From Pseudomonas sp. RSB 5.4 (GTDB lineage Bacteria > Pseudomonadota > Gammaproteobacteria > Pseudomonadales > Pseudomonadaceae), in contig NZ_CP146986.1 of NCBI RefSeq assembly GCF_037126175.1, forward strand, positions 3,624,501 to 3,688,500: a stretch of 64,000 bases of DNA, in the 5' to 3' direction. The notes under the pieces were generated by a model. The model saw only the letters and a list, made by a program, of their open reading frames with translations. It did not search any database and was not told the DNA's origin. This document shows positions 21,224-29,577 of the stretch, piece by piece. Positions within the stretch are counted from its first letter, which is position 1. Each line of letters begins with the position of its first letter. The translations under genes were made by a program, and so were the position numbers.

Positions 21224-21625
21224 TCAGCGGCCCCAGCAATCCTTGGTGGTCAGCCCGGTGGTTGCGTTGTTCATACTTCTGACGCCAGTGTTGGTCAGGG
21301 TGAAATCCCCGCACTTGTCGGTGGCCATGGTCGTGCCAGCATTACGGGTGGCCGTCAGCAGGAAGGTCTGGTCAGTGATCGTCGGGGTGATGGTGTAGAA
21401 ATCATTGCCCGTGCTCAGACCGGTGATGCCGGTATAAACATTGTTCTTGGTGTAGAAGCGCTCGAGGATCTGCGCCTGTTCCGAGAGCAGCGACACCACT
21501 TCGGCGCGCCGACCTTTTTTCAGGTATTCGGTGTAGCTCGGTGCGGCGATGGTGATGATGATCCCGATGATCGCAATCACGATCATGATTTCGATCAAGG
21601 TGAAGCCCCGGTTGAATCTGCGCAT
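21224..21625 (-). CDS. pilE: Minor type IV pilin PilE
   Basis: Prepilin of 133 residues. The type III signal MRRFNRG is cut before F8; mature +5 is glutamate (FTLIE) and a hydrophobic N-terminal helix follows. Two C-terminal cysteines (DKCGDF and KDCWGR) can form the D-loop disulfide. In P. aeruginosa PilE joins the priming complex of minor pilins and PilY1 that starts pilus assembly. It is the last gene of the operon, 15 bases after pilY1; the small pilY2 gene found between them in P. aeruginosa is absent. Confidence 0.93.
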   Translation of the reverse strand: MRRFNRGFTLIEIMIVIAIIGIIITIAAPSYTEYLKKGRRAEVVSLLSEQAQILERFYTKNNVYTGITGLSTGNDFYTITPTITDQTFLLTATRNAGTTMATDKCGDFTLTNTGVRSMNNATTGLTTKDCWGR

Positions 21626-21640
21626 GCCTCAAACTCTCAC

Positions 21641-24600
21641 TTACTGTATTTGTCGCCACATGATACGACGGCTGCCGCCACCGGGTTTTTCCACCAGCGT
21701 GGTCACGGTGCCACTGGAATCGTTGACGATCTTGCGGGTCGCGCCATTGACGATGGCGTTCAGGGTCGGAATTCCGCCGGTGAACACCACGCCGCTGGAA
21801 ATCGTGTCGTTGCTGTCGACCACGCCATCGGCGTTGGTGTCGAGCACCGCGTAGTTGAGCATCTTACCGCTGAACGCATCCAGTTCGACCAGTTTGCCGG
21901 TGCCGAAACTGGCACACGGGTCGGTGGTATCGACACTGGCGGTGGTAAACACGATGCGTCCGAGCACCAGACTGGCCTGATTGATCACCCGCTCGCCGGT
22001 CAGCACGTTGTTGTACACCAACGGCAGATACCAGCCCTTCTCCGCCGGATAGGTCGTGTCGTTCTGGCTGGTGGTGATGAACTGTCCGGCGCTGCCGGAG
22101 AACACCCCGGTCACTGCTTGCGCCTGCAAACTGCTGACGGTCAACTGACCGGAACCACCATCGGCGTCCCACACCGAGTAGAACGCCTGCAAATCCTTGT
22201 TGGTCTTGTCGGCGGTCTCGTTGAATTTGCCGGTGCCGACGAAGATCTGTTTGCCCCCCAGCGAATTGTCCGCCAGCAGCGGCTGCGCGGTGATCGGCTG
22301 GGTCGCCCCGCCCGCCGTGGTGAACAGTGGTTTGCCGGAAAACGCCACGCCCCAGCTGTCGGTCGACGTCGCGCTCAGATCGAATTTCCACAGACGCCCT
22401 TTCAGATCACCGCCATAAGCGGCCTGCACCACGTTCGACGAATTGACCTTGAGCTTCACCGACGACAGGCCATTAGTGGTTTCGGTACTGTCGATGACGA
22501 TCTTCTTGATCAACGAACCGTCACGCACATCCAGCACATACAAAGCCGCCACTCCGGAGTTGCTGCCATAACCATTGGCAATGAACGCCGCCCAGCGACC
22601 ATCGGCCAAGCGTGCCACTTCCGGCCGGGCATAGGCGTAACCCAGATCATTAAATGCGTTGGCGGTGTTCGCCGTGGCGGGTGCACTGACTTCCCACAGG
22701 GCATTGAGCACATTGCCAGCGGACGCGTCGAACAACTGCAGTGCATAGAAAGTCTTGCCGCCGGCACCGGTGCCGCCGATGGCCACGGTTTTCCAGGCAC
22801 TGTTGAACTGAAGATCGTAGACCCCGACCTGGCCGTCCACCAGAAACTTGTGGCTGACGCCATTGATGTACGCCGGATCGGCAATCAGCCGCAGCGACGG
22901 CAACACGCTGGACGGCATGTAGGCATAGCGTCGAGTGCCGTTGGCCGAGTTGATCACGTTGACGAAACCGTCATTGGCGTTCACCACCAGATTGGCATTC
23001 ATGTTCGCCGCTTTGGTGGTCAGGTACGTGGTGTAGGTGGTGTCGCCCGACAGGTCGGAGGCGGTTTTGTCGCTGGGCGAGGCCAGCACCAGCGGCGAGT
23101 TGATGATGTCGCCGAGCAACACGCTGCGCACCTTGAGCCCGGTCTTGTTGGTGCCCTTGCTCCACTCCACCAGATCACTGCCGCTGATGCCGGTGGGCAG
23201 GCTCTGGCTGAGCGTCGTCTGTTGGGTCGCGGAAAAGTTGCCGTAGGCCAGAGTCACGGCGGCATTGCTGCTGGTGTTCCACGATTGATAGGTCGGTGCG
23301 GTCGCGCCCGGCACGATGGTGGTATCGGTGGTCCACAACGCTGCCGAGGTGTTCACCGCGCCAGCCGAAGTGAAGCCAAAGGATTTGATCGTGCCGCGCC
23401 AGTCCTTGGGGTCGTAACTGGTCTGGAAATAACTGGTGCCACTGGCCAGCGTGGTGCCGCTGGTGACACCGCTGCCGCCGGAGCCGGCCTTGGAAGTGAT
23501 GTCGCTCAACGCCGAGGACAGCGCACTGTTGAGACCGGTGCTGTCGCTCGCCTGGTAATACTTGCCCTGCCCATAGGCAGCGGCGTCGGAAAGCATGTCG
23601 TTGTCGGCAGTAAAGCCGACGGTGTAGGTGTTCATGTTCTGCTTGGGAAAATCCGCCGAGCCCCAGCTCTTGCCCGCGAGATCGGTACCTGTCGACCGCA
23701 TGTCGATGTCGAACGCAAACTTGGCAATGTCATCCAGATACAGCGTGTCACCCTCGTTATCGCCATTGAGGTTGTTGCCGTCATTGTTGATGCCGTCCCA
23801 GTTCGGCAAGCGACTTCCGCCCAACGGGTCATTGGTGGGAAACGTGCGGTCATACGTCGGAAGGCCGTCGGTGATCACTACGCCATAGTTCTTCTGGCAG
23901 CGGTACTGGATCGGACTGGTGTAAGTGGTGGGTGTGCTGTTGTAGTACGGCGTCATGCCGCGCATGTACCGGGTGATTTCGTAATAGGTTTCCGCCAATG
24001 GCGTGTTGGCCACGGCCCCCAAACCACCGATCGCCGAAATCAACGCATTGTAGTTGGCGTCGGCCTGCGCCTGGGTCACGCTGCCGGAGACCGGCGACAG
24101 ATCACTGATGGAACGAGCGATGTATCCACCGTTCCCGGGGTTGTTGCTGGTCACCGGGTTGAAGGTCGACAGGCCCATGCGCAAGTTACGGTTGCTGGTG
24201 ACCAGTGCGGTGGACACGTTGCGCGCGACGTTGATCCGATAGTCGTTGGGAATCGCCCCGGTGGTGAAGTCGCGAGTGCCGTTGTTGATCGCCAGCCCGA
24301 CCACATAGGCGATGTAGTCCCCCGTGTAGCGAGTATTGCCGCCGCCCACCGGATCAGGCAGTTTCAGGCACAACGGCGCGACGCTGTTGTTGTAGAAGGC
24401 GAAGGCGCCGCCGGAGCAACCGGAGGTCGGCAGGTTCGAGAGAAACACCGGATCGCCAGTGATCGCCGTTGAACTCAGGCACAGCCCGAGCAACGCATTA
24501 CATTGCCGGGCCGGGGTGCGTGTGACGGTCGGATCGAATCCCGCCGCATAAATGATGCTGTTCATGCTGCCGGAATCGTCGATCAGCAACATCACGTTGG

Positions 24601-24724
24601 GCGGTACCGCAGCGGCACTCAGCAGCGGCGAGTCGGAAGGCGTGAACGCATAAGCCGGCGCTGCCAGATAAAAGCTCAGCAGCATGCCGGCCAACAACGT
24701 CCGGCAGCGCTCAATACTTCGCAT
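21641..24724 (-). CDS. pilY1: Pilus tip adhesin / assembly factor PilY1
   Basis: Large secreted protein of 1027 residues with a signal peptide (cleavage after about residue 26, APAYA). The N-terminal part carries a von Willebrand A domain with MIDAS motif DDSGS at 49-53, split by long low-complexity Ser/Thr/Asn loops. The C-terminal half is a PQQ-like beta-propeller with a calcium loop DTNADGVVD at 962-970. This calcium site controls retraction in P. aeruginosa. Length is somewhat below the roughly 1160 residues I recall there. I took the ATG giving MRSIERCRTLLAG; it overlaps pilX by 14 bases. Confidence 0.93.
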   Translation of the reverse strand: MRSIERCRTLLAGMLLSFYLAAPAYAFTPSDSPLLSAAAVPPNVMLLIDDSGSMNSIIYAAGFDPTVTRTPARQCNALLGLCLSSTAITGDPVFLSNLPTSGCSGGAFAFYNNSVAPLCLKLPDPVGGGNTRYTGDYIAYVVGLAINNGTRDFTTGAIPNDYRINVARNVSTALVTSNRNLRMGLSTFNPVTSNNPGNGGYIARSISDLSPVSGSVTQAQADANYNALISAIGGLGAVANTPLAETYYEITRYMRGMTPYYNSTPTTYTSPIQYRCQKNYGVVITDGLPTYDRTFPTNDPLGGSRLPNWDGINNDGNNLNGDNEGDTLYLDDIAKFAFDIDMRSTGTDLAGKSWGSADFPKQNMNTYTVGFTADNDMLSDAAAYGQGKYYQASDSTGLNSALSSALSDITSKAGSGGSGVTSGTTLASGTSYFQTSYDPKDWRGTIKSFGFTSAGAVNTSAALWTTDTTIVPGATAPTYQSWNTSSNAAVTLAYGNFSATQQTTLSQSLPTGISGSDLVEWSKGTNKTGLKVRSVLLGDIINSPLVLASPSDKTASDLSGDTTYTTYLTTKAANMNANLVVNANDGFVNVINSANGTRRYAYMPSSVLPSLRLIADPAYINGVSHKFLVDGQVGVYDLQFNSAWKTVAIGGTGAGGKTFYALQLFDASAGNVLNALWEVSAPATANTANAFNDLGYAYARPEVARLADGRWAAFIANGYGSNSGVAALYVLDVRDGSLIKKIVIDSTETTNGLSSVKLKVNSSNVVQAAYGGDLKGRLWKFDLSATSTDSWGVAFSGKPLFTTAGGATQPITAQPLLADNSLGGKQIFVGTGKFNETADKTNKDLQAFYSVWDADGGSGQLTVSSLQAQAVTGVFSGSAGQFITTSQNDTTYPAEKGWYLPLVYNNVLTGERVINQASLVLGRIVFTTASVDTTDPCASFGTGKLVELDAFSGKMLNYAVLDTNADGVVDSNDTISSGVVFTGGIPTLNAIVNGATRKIVNDSSGTVTTLVEKPGGGSRRIMWRQIQ

Positions 24725-25193
24725 AGACACTCTCCACCACACTGCGCGAAGTACCGGCGATGCCGACTGCGGTCACTCGATACAAGGTCGCCGAGGTGTT
24801 GCTCGGCACGTTCACCGCCGTCAGCGTGGTACCGATGTTCTGCACACCATAGAAGCCGTTACCTGCGGCGACCCACGTCACCCCCGAGGTCGAGTTGAAC
24901 CCCGCCGCACTGACCACCGAGGACTCCGCTGGCGGCGCACATTGCGTGGCGCTGGCACACACCGCCAGCGAATAACTGTCGAGTTGCACCGCACTCTCGC
25001 CGATGCGCAACGCCGCCTCGGCGGCCTGGAACGACTGATTACGCAGGCTGACGCTACCGGCCATTTTCTCCTGCAGGTTGGCGCTCTGCATCGAGGACAG
25101 CCCGATCAAGGTCAGCAGCAACAGAAACACCAGACTGACCAGCAACACCATGCCGCGCTGGGTTTGCCTCTGGTTGAACGTGATCCTCATCAT
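24711..25193 (-). CDS. pilX: Minor type IV pilin PilX
   Basis: A 160-residue prepilin-like protein. The leader ends at QRG, cleaved before MVLLVSLVFLLLLTLIGLSS. The +5 residue is not glutamate, as is usual for PilX and GspK-type pilins that cap the complex. It also has the N-terminal motif ANLQEKMAGS typical of PilX. Two adjacent ATG codons (25193 and 25190) can start it. It follows pilW by seven bases and overlaps pilY1. Confidence 0.9.
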   Translation of the reverse strand: MMRITFNQRQTQRGMVLLVSLVFLLLLTLIGLSSMQSANLQEKMAGSVSLRNQSFQAAEAALRIGESAVQLDSYSLAVCASATQCAPPAESSVVSAAGFNSTSGVTWVAAGNGFYGVQNIGTTLTAVNVPSNTSATLYRVTAVGIAGTSRSVVESVYAKY

Positions 25194-25200
25194 TCCGGCC

Positions 25201-25914
25201 TCACTGCAAGCGGTTGCGCAAAGCGGCAACCACGTTGAAGGTTTGATTGGCCACCCGGTTGTTCGGGTCGGTGAGGGTCAGACTCAGACGCACACTGCGG
25301 ATGCGCGCCGGGTCACTGGGGTTGGCGCTGTAGGAGGACGCCGCGACATCGGTGGCGGACGTCGCCAGACCGAACATGACGTTGAACGCACTGACATTGT
25401 TCACCAGCACCTGCTGGGTTGGGGTGCCGCTGCCGGAGCCCATGAGAATCTGGTTGTTGCTGAAGCTGTAGATCAAGCGGCGGATCGGAAAGGCGATCTG
25501 CCCGCTCGCCGCCGCCCGCAACCCGGTATAGGCCGTGGCGCTGTTGCGGCAATCGGAGACCACCGTCCAAATCGGCGTACCACCATTGCCACCGACATCA
25601 GCAGTGACCAGGGTCAGCTTGAGGTTGCTGTTGTCCCAGCTGATCGGGATGATCTGCGCCGCGTTGAAATCCCCCGCCGAGCTCGCGTCAGTAATCGTGC
25701 CCAGGCAGCCGAACATGCCGACCATGCGCAGTTCCTGAATCATCTTGCTCAATACAAAACGTGCGTCTTCCTGCATGGCGGCAGCGGTGTTCTGGCTGAC
25801 GTAAGTGTTCTTGGCCGCGAGAAACGTCTGCACCACCCCCAGCACGATGATCAGCCCGAGCGCCAGGGCGATGAGCATTTCGATCAGGCCGAAACCCCGG
25901 TTGGCGTGCTTCAT
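25201..25914 (-). CDS. pilW: Minor type IV pilin PilW
   Basis: Prepilin of 237 residues, GspJ-like. The leader MKHANRG is cleaved before FGLIEMLIALALGLIIVL, with glutamate at +5. The large C-terminal globular domain contains two or more cysteines (FGCLGTI and VSDCRNS). PilW joins PilX to PilY1 in the priming complex. The start overlaps the pilV stop by four bases. Confidence 0.92.
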   Translation of the reverse strand: MKHANRGFGLIEMLIALALGLIIVLGVVQTFLAAKNTYVSQNTAAAMQEDARFVLSKMIQELRMVGMFGCLGTITDASSAGDFNAAQIIPISWDNSNLKLTLVTADVGGNGGTPIWTVVSDCRNSATAYTGLRAAASGQIAFPIRRLIYSFSNNQILMGSGSGTPTQQVLVNNVSAFNVMFGLATSATDVAASSYSANPSDPARIRSVRLSLTLTDPNNRVANQTFNVVAALRNRLQ

Positions 25915-26360
25915 GGGCCGGCCACCGGATCGACCGTGGCACGGCTGGTCAGGACGAAGCTGCGGGTGGTACCGGTGGCATTCGCGGCCCGTGAGTCATT
26001 CCAGTTGATGGTGATGGTGTACACCCGCTGATTGAGGGTGATCGTGCCGGTGGCAGTCGGCCCGCCGAAATTGACGATATTGGTGGTGAAATCGTAGAGA
26101 TCCTGATCGCGGGCGACGCTGAGGTTGCCTGCGGTCGGCGGCGTGACCGTGTAATCGGCAGCGGAATTGGCGCGTATGCGGTCCATCATGTCGTAGGCGA
26201 TGAAGCTCGCCTGACTGGTCATCCGGGAACTGTCGGTGTACTTCAGCGCATTCACTTGAACGGCGGCCGCGCCCAATATGCCGACGGTCAGAATCAGCAA
26301 CGCGACCAGTACCTCGATCAGCGACATGCCCTCCTGTGCCTGTGTGCTCCCTGCCCTCAT
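25911..26360 (-). CDS. pilV: Minor type IV pilin PilV
   Basis: Prepilin of 149 residues, GspI-like. The leader ends ...AQEG and is cleaved before MSLIEVLVALLILTVGIL, with glutamate at +5. I chose the ATG that overlaps the fimU stop by four bases and gives an 11-residue leader; the longer frame lacks a plausible leader. It is part of the operon fimU-pilV-pilW-pilX-pilY1-pilE. Confidence 0.9.
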   Translation of the reverse strand: MRAGSTQAQEGMSLIEVLVALLILTVGILGAAAVQVNALKYTDSSRMTSQASFIAYDMMDRIRANSAADYTVTPPTAGNLSVARDQDLYDFTTNIVNFGGPTATGTITLNQRVYTITINWNDSRAANATGTTRSFVLTSRATVDPVAGP

Positions 26361-26830
26361 CCGCAACTTCCACCCAGTTGAATTCGTCCGTTCAGACACA
26401 CGTTCAGCGTCCTGCTTTGTGTTCCCAGCACATAACTGATGGCCACCGCCGTCGACGGCGCCGCCAGGCCGCCCAGATTGTTGAAATCCAGTGCGGTCAC
26501 TCCTGAGGGTAGCGTCAGAGTCGCGCCGCTGCTCATCGCTGGAACAACCCGTAATACATTGGCCGGAGTGCCAGTACTGTCGTAGACCGACAATTCGCCG
26601 GTCCACACGCTGCCGCCGGCGCTCGGGCGCAAGCGTGTGGTCACGCCGCGATCAATCGCCTCCAGCCGCGCGTAGTTGATGGCGCGCTGCAGGTCACCCA
26701 TTTCGGTGTCGGCCTTGCTGCTCTGGATCGAGCGAGTGAAGCCTGGCACCGCCAGGGTGATGAGGATCACCAGCACGGCGACCGCAGCCAACAGTTCGGG
26801 CAGCGTGAAACCTTTTGTACGATGATCCAT
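26357..26830 (-). CDS. fimU: Minor type IV pilin FimU (GspH/FimT family)
   Basis: Prepilin of 157 residues with leader MDHRTKG, mature start FTLPELLAAVAVLVILITLA (glutamate at +5) and a GspH-type beta domain. Two cysteines near the C-terminus (LNVCLNGRIQLGGSCG) suggest a disulfide. As first gene of the operon it corresponds to fimU of P. aeruginosa. The second FimT/GspH paralogue is divergent on the other strand 131 bases away. Confidence 0.88.
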   Translation of the reverse strand: MDHRTKGFTLPELLAAVAVLVILITLAVPGFTRSIQSSKADTEMGDLQRAINYARLEAIDRGVTTRLRPSAGGSVWTGELSVYDSTGTPANVLRVVPAMSSGATLTLPSGVTALDFNNLGGLAAPSTAVAISYVLGTQSRTLNVCLNGRIQLGGSCG

Positions 26831-26880
26831 CGATGCCCTCCGTTGCCGTCGGCTATACCTGCTTCTACAAGCTAGAACAT

Positions 26881-26936
26881 TCAACCGGCCTGCGTCGGTT
26901 GATTTGCCCTGCCCGGCGAAAAGGATTGCGCCGGGC
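26881..26936. promoter_or_regulatory. Paired inverted repeats between fimU and fimT
   Basis: The 131-base divergent gap holds two separate inverted repeats: TCAACCG/CGGTTGA with an 8-base spacer (26881-26902) and GCCCGGCG/CGCCGGGC with a 10-base spacer (26911-26936). The second lies just before the fimT ribosome binding site (AGGGAGG). They could be operators or leader hairpins. I could not find a convincing -10/-35 pair in either direction. Confidence 0.45.
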
Positions 26937-26961
26937 TTCATGCTCCAGGGAGGGAGTCGGC

Positions 26962-27531
26962 ATGCCGCAACAGGGTTTCAGTCTGATTGAATTGCTTATG
27001 GGACTGGCGATTGGCGCAATTGTTCTGTCGCTGGTCAGTCCGGCCTTCGCGGCCTTCACTGAATCGACTCATCGCGACCAGGCGGCCCGGTCGCTGCTCG
27101 AGGGCATTCGCAACGCCCGCACACAGGCCATCACCCGCAATCAGAGCGTGGTGATCCATGGCATCAATGACGACTGGAGTCAGGGCTGGCGGATCATTCT
27201 GGATATCAGCGGCAAGGGGCCGCTGGACAGCAGCAACCCACTGCTGCTGGAGCACGCGAGTGACGGGCGAATACCGATCGTCGGCAATTGGCTGGTCAGT
27301 CGTTATGTGCGCTTCAGCAGTCTGGGACAACCGCTGATGCCCGGGCGGGCATTTCAGGCAGGGACGTTACATCTCTGCTCGGCACAGGGGCCGGTCAGCC
27401 AGCTCCAGGTGGTGCTGGCGGCAACCGGTCGGGTGCGCCTGACCAGCACAAAGGCTGAGCAGGCGCTGTGCCTGAAGGCGAAGAGCGTCAGATCGAACGG
27501 ACGCGCAGCTCTTTCGGCATCGAGAAGGTGA
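26962..27531 (+). CDS. fimT: Minor pilin FimT (GspH/FimT family)
   Basis: Prepilin of 189 residues with a very short leader MPQQG, cleaved before [17 protein letters not shown] (glutamate at +5), and a GspH-type C-terminal domain. FimT homologues bind DNA during natural transformation in some gammaproteobacteria. Basic residues in the C-terminal tail ([10 protein letters not shown]) would be compatible, but that is inference. It is transcribed away from the minor pilin operon and its last 44 bases overlap the end of ispH on the other strand. Confidence 0.85.
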   Translation: MPQQGFSLIELLMGLAIGAIVLSLVSPAFAAFTESTHRDQAARSLLEGIRNARTQAITRNQSVVIHGINDDWSQGWRIILDISGKGPLDSSNPLLLEHASDGRIPIVGNWLVSRYVRFSSLGQPLMPGRAFQAGTLHLCSAQGPVSQLQVVLAATGRVRLTSTKAEQALCLKAKSVRSNGRAALSASRR

Positions 27532-28432
27532 TGTTCTCTTCGCGACCGGCCAGTTCATCGGCACCCGTCGCGCCCCAGGCTTGCAATTGCTGGATCACGC
27601 CGCGAACCAACACTTCCGGTGCGGAGGCACCAGCGGTGATGCCGATGCGCTCGACACCCTCGAACCAGCTCTTTTGCAGATCTTCAGCGCCGTCGATCAG
27701 GTAGGCCGGCGTGGCCATGCGTTCGGCCAGCTCACGCAGGCGGTTGGAGTTGGAGCTGTTCGGGCTGCCCACCACCAACACTACGTCGCACTCGTCGGCC
27801 AGTTGCTTGACCGCATCCTGACGGTTTTGCGTGGCGTAGCAGATGTCGTCCTTGCGCGGGCCACCGATGGCCGGGAAACGTGTGCGCAGGGCATCGATCA
27901 CGCGGCTGGTATCGTCCATCGACAGGGTGGTCTGGGTCACGAACGCCAGTTTTTCCGGGTTACGCACCTGCAGTTCGGCCACGTCTTTTTCGTCTTCGAC
28001 GAGGTAGATCGCGCCGCCGTTGCTGGCATCGTACTGGCCCATGGTGCCTTCGACTTCAGGGTGACCGGCGTGGCCGATCAGGATGCACTCACGGCCGTCG
28101 CGGCTGTATTTGGCGACTTCGATGTGTACCTTGGTAACCAGCGGACAGGTGGCGTCGAATACTTTCAGGCCACGACCGGCGGCTTCGCTGCGTACGGCTT
28201 GAGAAACCCCGTGAGCACTGAAGATCACGATGACGTCGTCCGGCACCTGATCCAGTTCCTCGACGAAGATCGCGCCACGACTGCGCAGGTCTTCGACCAC
28301 GAATTTGTTGTGCACCACTTCATGACGCACGTAGATCGGCGGCCCGAAGACTTCCAGGGCGCGGTTGACGATTTCGATCGCCCGGTCCACGCCGGCGCAG
28401 AAGCCACGGGGGTTGGCGAGTTTGATTTGCAT
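27488..28432 (-). CDS. ispH: 4-hydroxy-3-methylbut-2-enyl diphosphate reductase IspH
   Basis: Iron-sulfur enzyme of the last MEP pathway step, giving IPP and DMAPP. The 314 residues have the three cluster cysteines C12 (RGFCAGV), C96 (DATCPLV) and C198 (ICYATQ). The ATG giving [12 protein letters not shown] matches the family N-terminus; the longer open frame upstream runs through a REP element and is not coding. It is the last gene of the murJ/ribF/ileS/lspA/fkpB series, separated from fkpB by 187 bases including a REP. Confidence 0.96.
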   Translation of the reverse strand: MQIKLANPRGFCAGVDRAIEIVNRALEVFGPPIYVRHEVVHNKFVVEDLRSRGAIFVEELDQVPDDVIVIFSAHGVSQAVRSEAAGRGLKVFDATCPLVTKVHIEVAKYSRDGRECILIGHAGHPEVEGTMGQYDASNGGAIYLVEDEKDVAELQVRNPEKLAFVTQTTLSMDDTSRVIDALRTRFPAIGGPRKDDICYATQNRQDAVKQLADECDVVLVVGSPNSSNSNRLRELAERMATPAYLIDGAEDLQKSWFEGVERIGITAGASAPEVLVRGVIQQLQAWGATGADELAGREENITFSMPKELRVRSI

Positions 28433-28512
28433 GCTGTGCCTCGTGTCTTGCGCGCGAAATAAATTTACGTCCTGCTGATCGAGCACATTGCTCAAATCCA
28501 GCAAAAATCCAA

Positions 28513-28603
28513 TGTGGGAGCGGGCTTGCTCGCGAAAGCAGTGTGTCAGACAACTTCTATGTTGAATGTCAGTCAGCATTCGCGAGCAAGCCCGCTCCCA
28601 CAA
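28513..28603. repeat. REP doublet inside the lspA-ispH gene series
   Basis: Inverted GGGAGCGGGCTTGCTCGC copies separated by about 45 bases, between fkpB and ispH on the same strand. Its hairpin in the transcript may protect the upstream message or reduce ispH read-through. Confidence 0.9.
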
Positions 28604-28619
28604 TGTTCTGAGGTGTAAC

Positions 28620-29072
28620 TCAGATCGCTTTGACGGAGATGATCTCTACGTCAAAGGTCAGCGTCTTTCCCGCCAGCGGGTGGTTGAAGTCGACGGTCAC
28701 TTGCGCGTCGTCGAACTCTTTCACCACACCCGGCAGCTCAGTATTGGCCGCATCGTTGAAGATCACCAGCAGACCCGGTGACAGTTCCATGTCGGCAAAC
28801 TGCGAGCGCGGGATGATCTGTACGTTTTGCGGGTTCGGCTGGCCGAAAGCGTTTTCCGGCTCGACGGTCAGCGTACGCTTGTCGCCGGCCTTGAAGCCGA
28901 ACAATGCCGCTTCGAAACCCGGCAGCAGGTTGCCGTCGCCGACCTTGAAGGTCGCCGGGGCCTTGTCGAACGTGCTGTCGACCGTATCGCCGTTCTCCAG
29001 GCGCAATGCAAAGTGCAAAGTGACTTCCGTGTTCTGGCCGATGCGTTGCTCAGCCAATACCTGTTCAGTCAT
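28620..29072 (-). CDS. fkpB: FKBP-type peptidyl-prolyl isomerase FkpB (SlpA family)
   Basis: A 150-residue cytoplasmic SlyD/SlpA-like prolyl isomerase with the FKBP motif [20 protein letters not shown] near the start and an inserted chaperone flap (about 70-120). It lacks SlyD's C-terminal histidine-rich tail. Its start overlaps the lspA end by eight bases; the gene is regularly found in this operon in gammaproteobacteria. Confidence 0.93.
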   Translation of the reverse strand: MTEQVLAEQRIGQNTEVTLHFALRLENGDTVDSTFDKAPATFKVGDGNLLPGFEAALFGFKAGDKRTLTVEPENAFGQPNPQNVQIIPRSQFADMELSPGLLVIFNDAANTELPGVVKEFDDAQVTVDFNHPLAGKTLTFDVEIISVKAI

Positions 29073-29577
29073 GAACGGCTTCTCCGGTTTTCTTACTTTT
29101 GAACATGTCCAGTGCCAGCATCACCGCACCGACGGTGATGGCGCTGTCGGCGAAGTTGAACGCCGGGAAGTACCAGCGGTTCTGCCAGTGCACCAGAATG
29201 AAGTCGATCACATGGCCCAGGGCGATGCGGTCATACAGATTGCCCAGCGCGCCGCCCAGCACCAGCGCCAAAGCGACGGCCAGCCAGGTTTCGTTGCGGC
29301 CCAGGCGTTTGAGCCAGACCACCAGCACCGCACTGACCACAATCGCGATCAGGGCGAACAGCCAGCGCTGCCAGCCGGAGCTGTCAGCCAGGAAGCTGAA
29401 GGCAGCGCCGGTGTTGTAGGCCAGCGTCCAGCTGAAGTAATCGGGAATGATCACGATCTGCTGGAACATTTCGAGCTTGTTTTCGAAGTAGAACTTGCTG
29501 GCCTGGTCGATGACCAGAACCAGCAAACTCAACCAGAGCCAGCTCAACCGTCCGAAACGGCCAACGGCGTTAGGCAT
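29065..29577 (-). CDS. lspA: Lipoprotein signal peptidase LspA
   Basis: Inner-membrane aspartyl peptidase (signal peptidase II) that cleaves prolipoproteins before the acylated cysteine. The 170 residues have four membrane helices and the catalytic dyad D125 (GHVIDF) and D144 (NFADS). It overlaps ileS by eight bases. It would process BamD and the lipoproteins encoded at 43.6 and 51.7 kb. Confidence 0.96.
   Translation of the reverse strand: MPNAVGRFGRLSWLWLSLLVLVIDQASKFYFENKLEMFQQIVIIPDYFSWTLAYNTGAAFSFLADSSGWQRWLFALIAIVVSAVLVVWLKRLGRNETWLAVALALVLGGALGNLYDRIALGHVIDFILVHWQNRWYFPAFNFADSAITVGAVMLALDMFKSKKTGEAVHD

Noticed and set aside
21650..24472. 940-codon open frame antisense to pilY1
   Set aside because: Shadow of the real gene on the other strand, which has signal peptide, vWA and calcium motifs.
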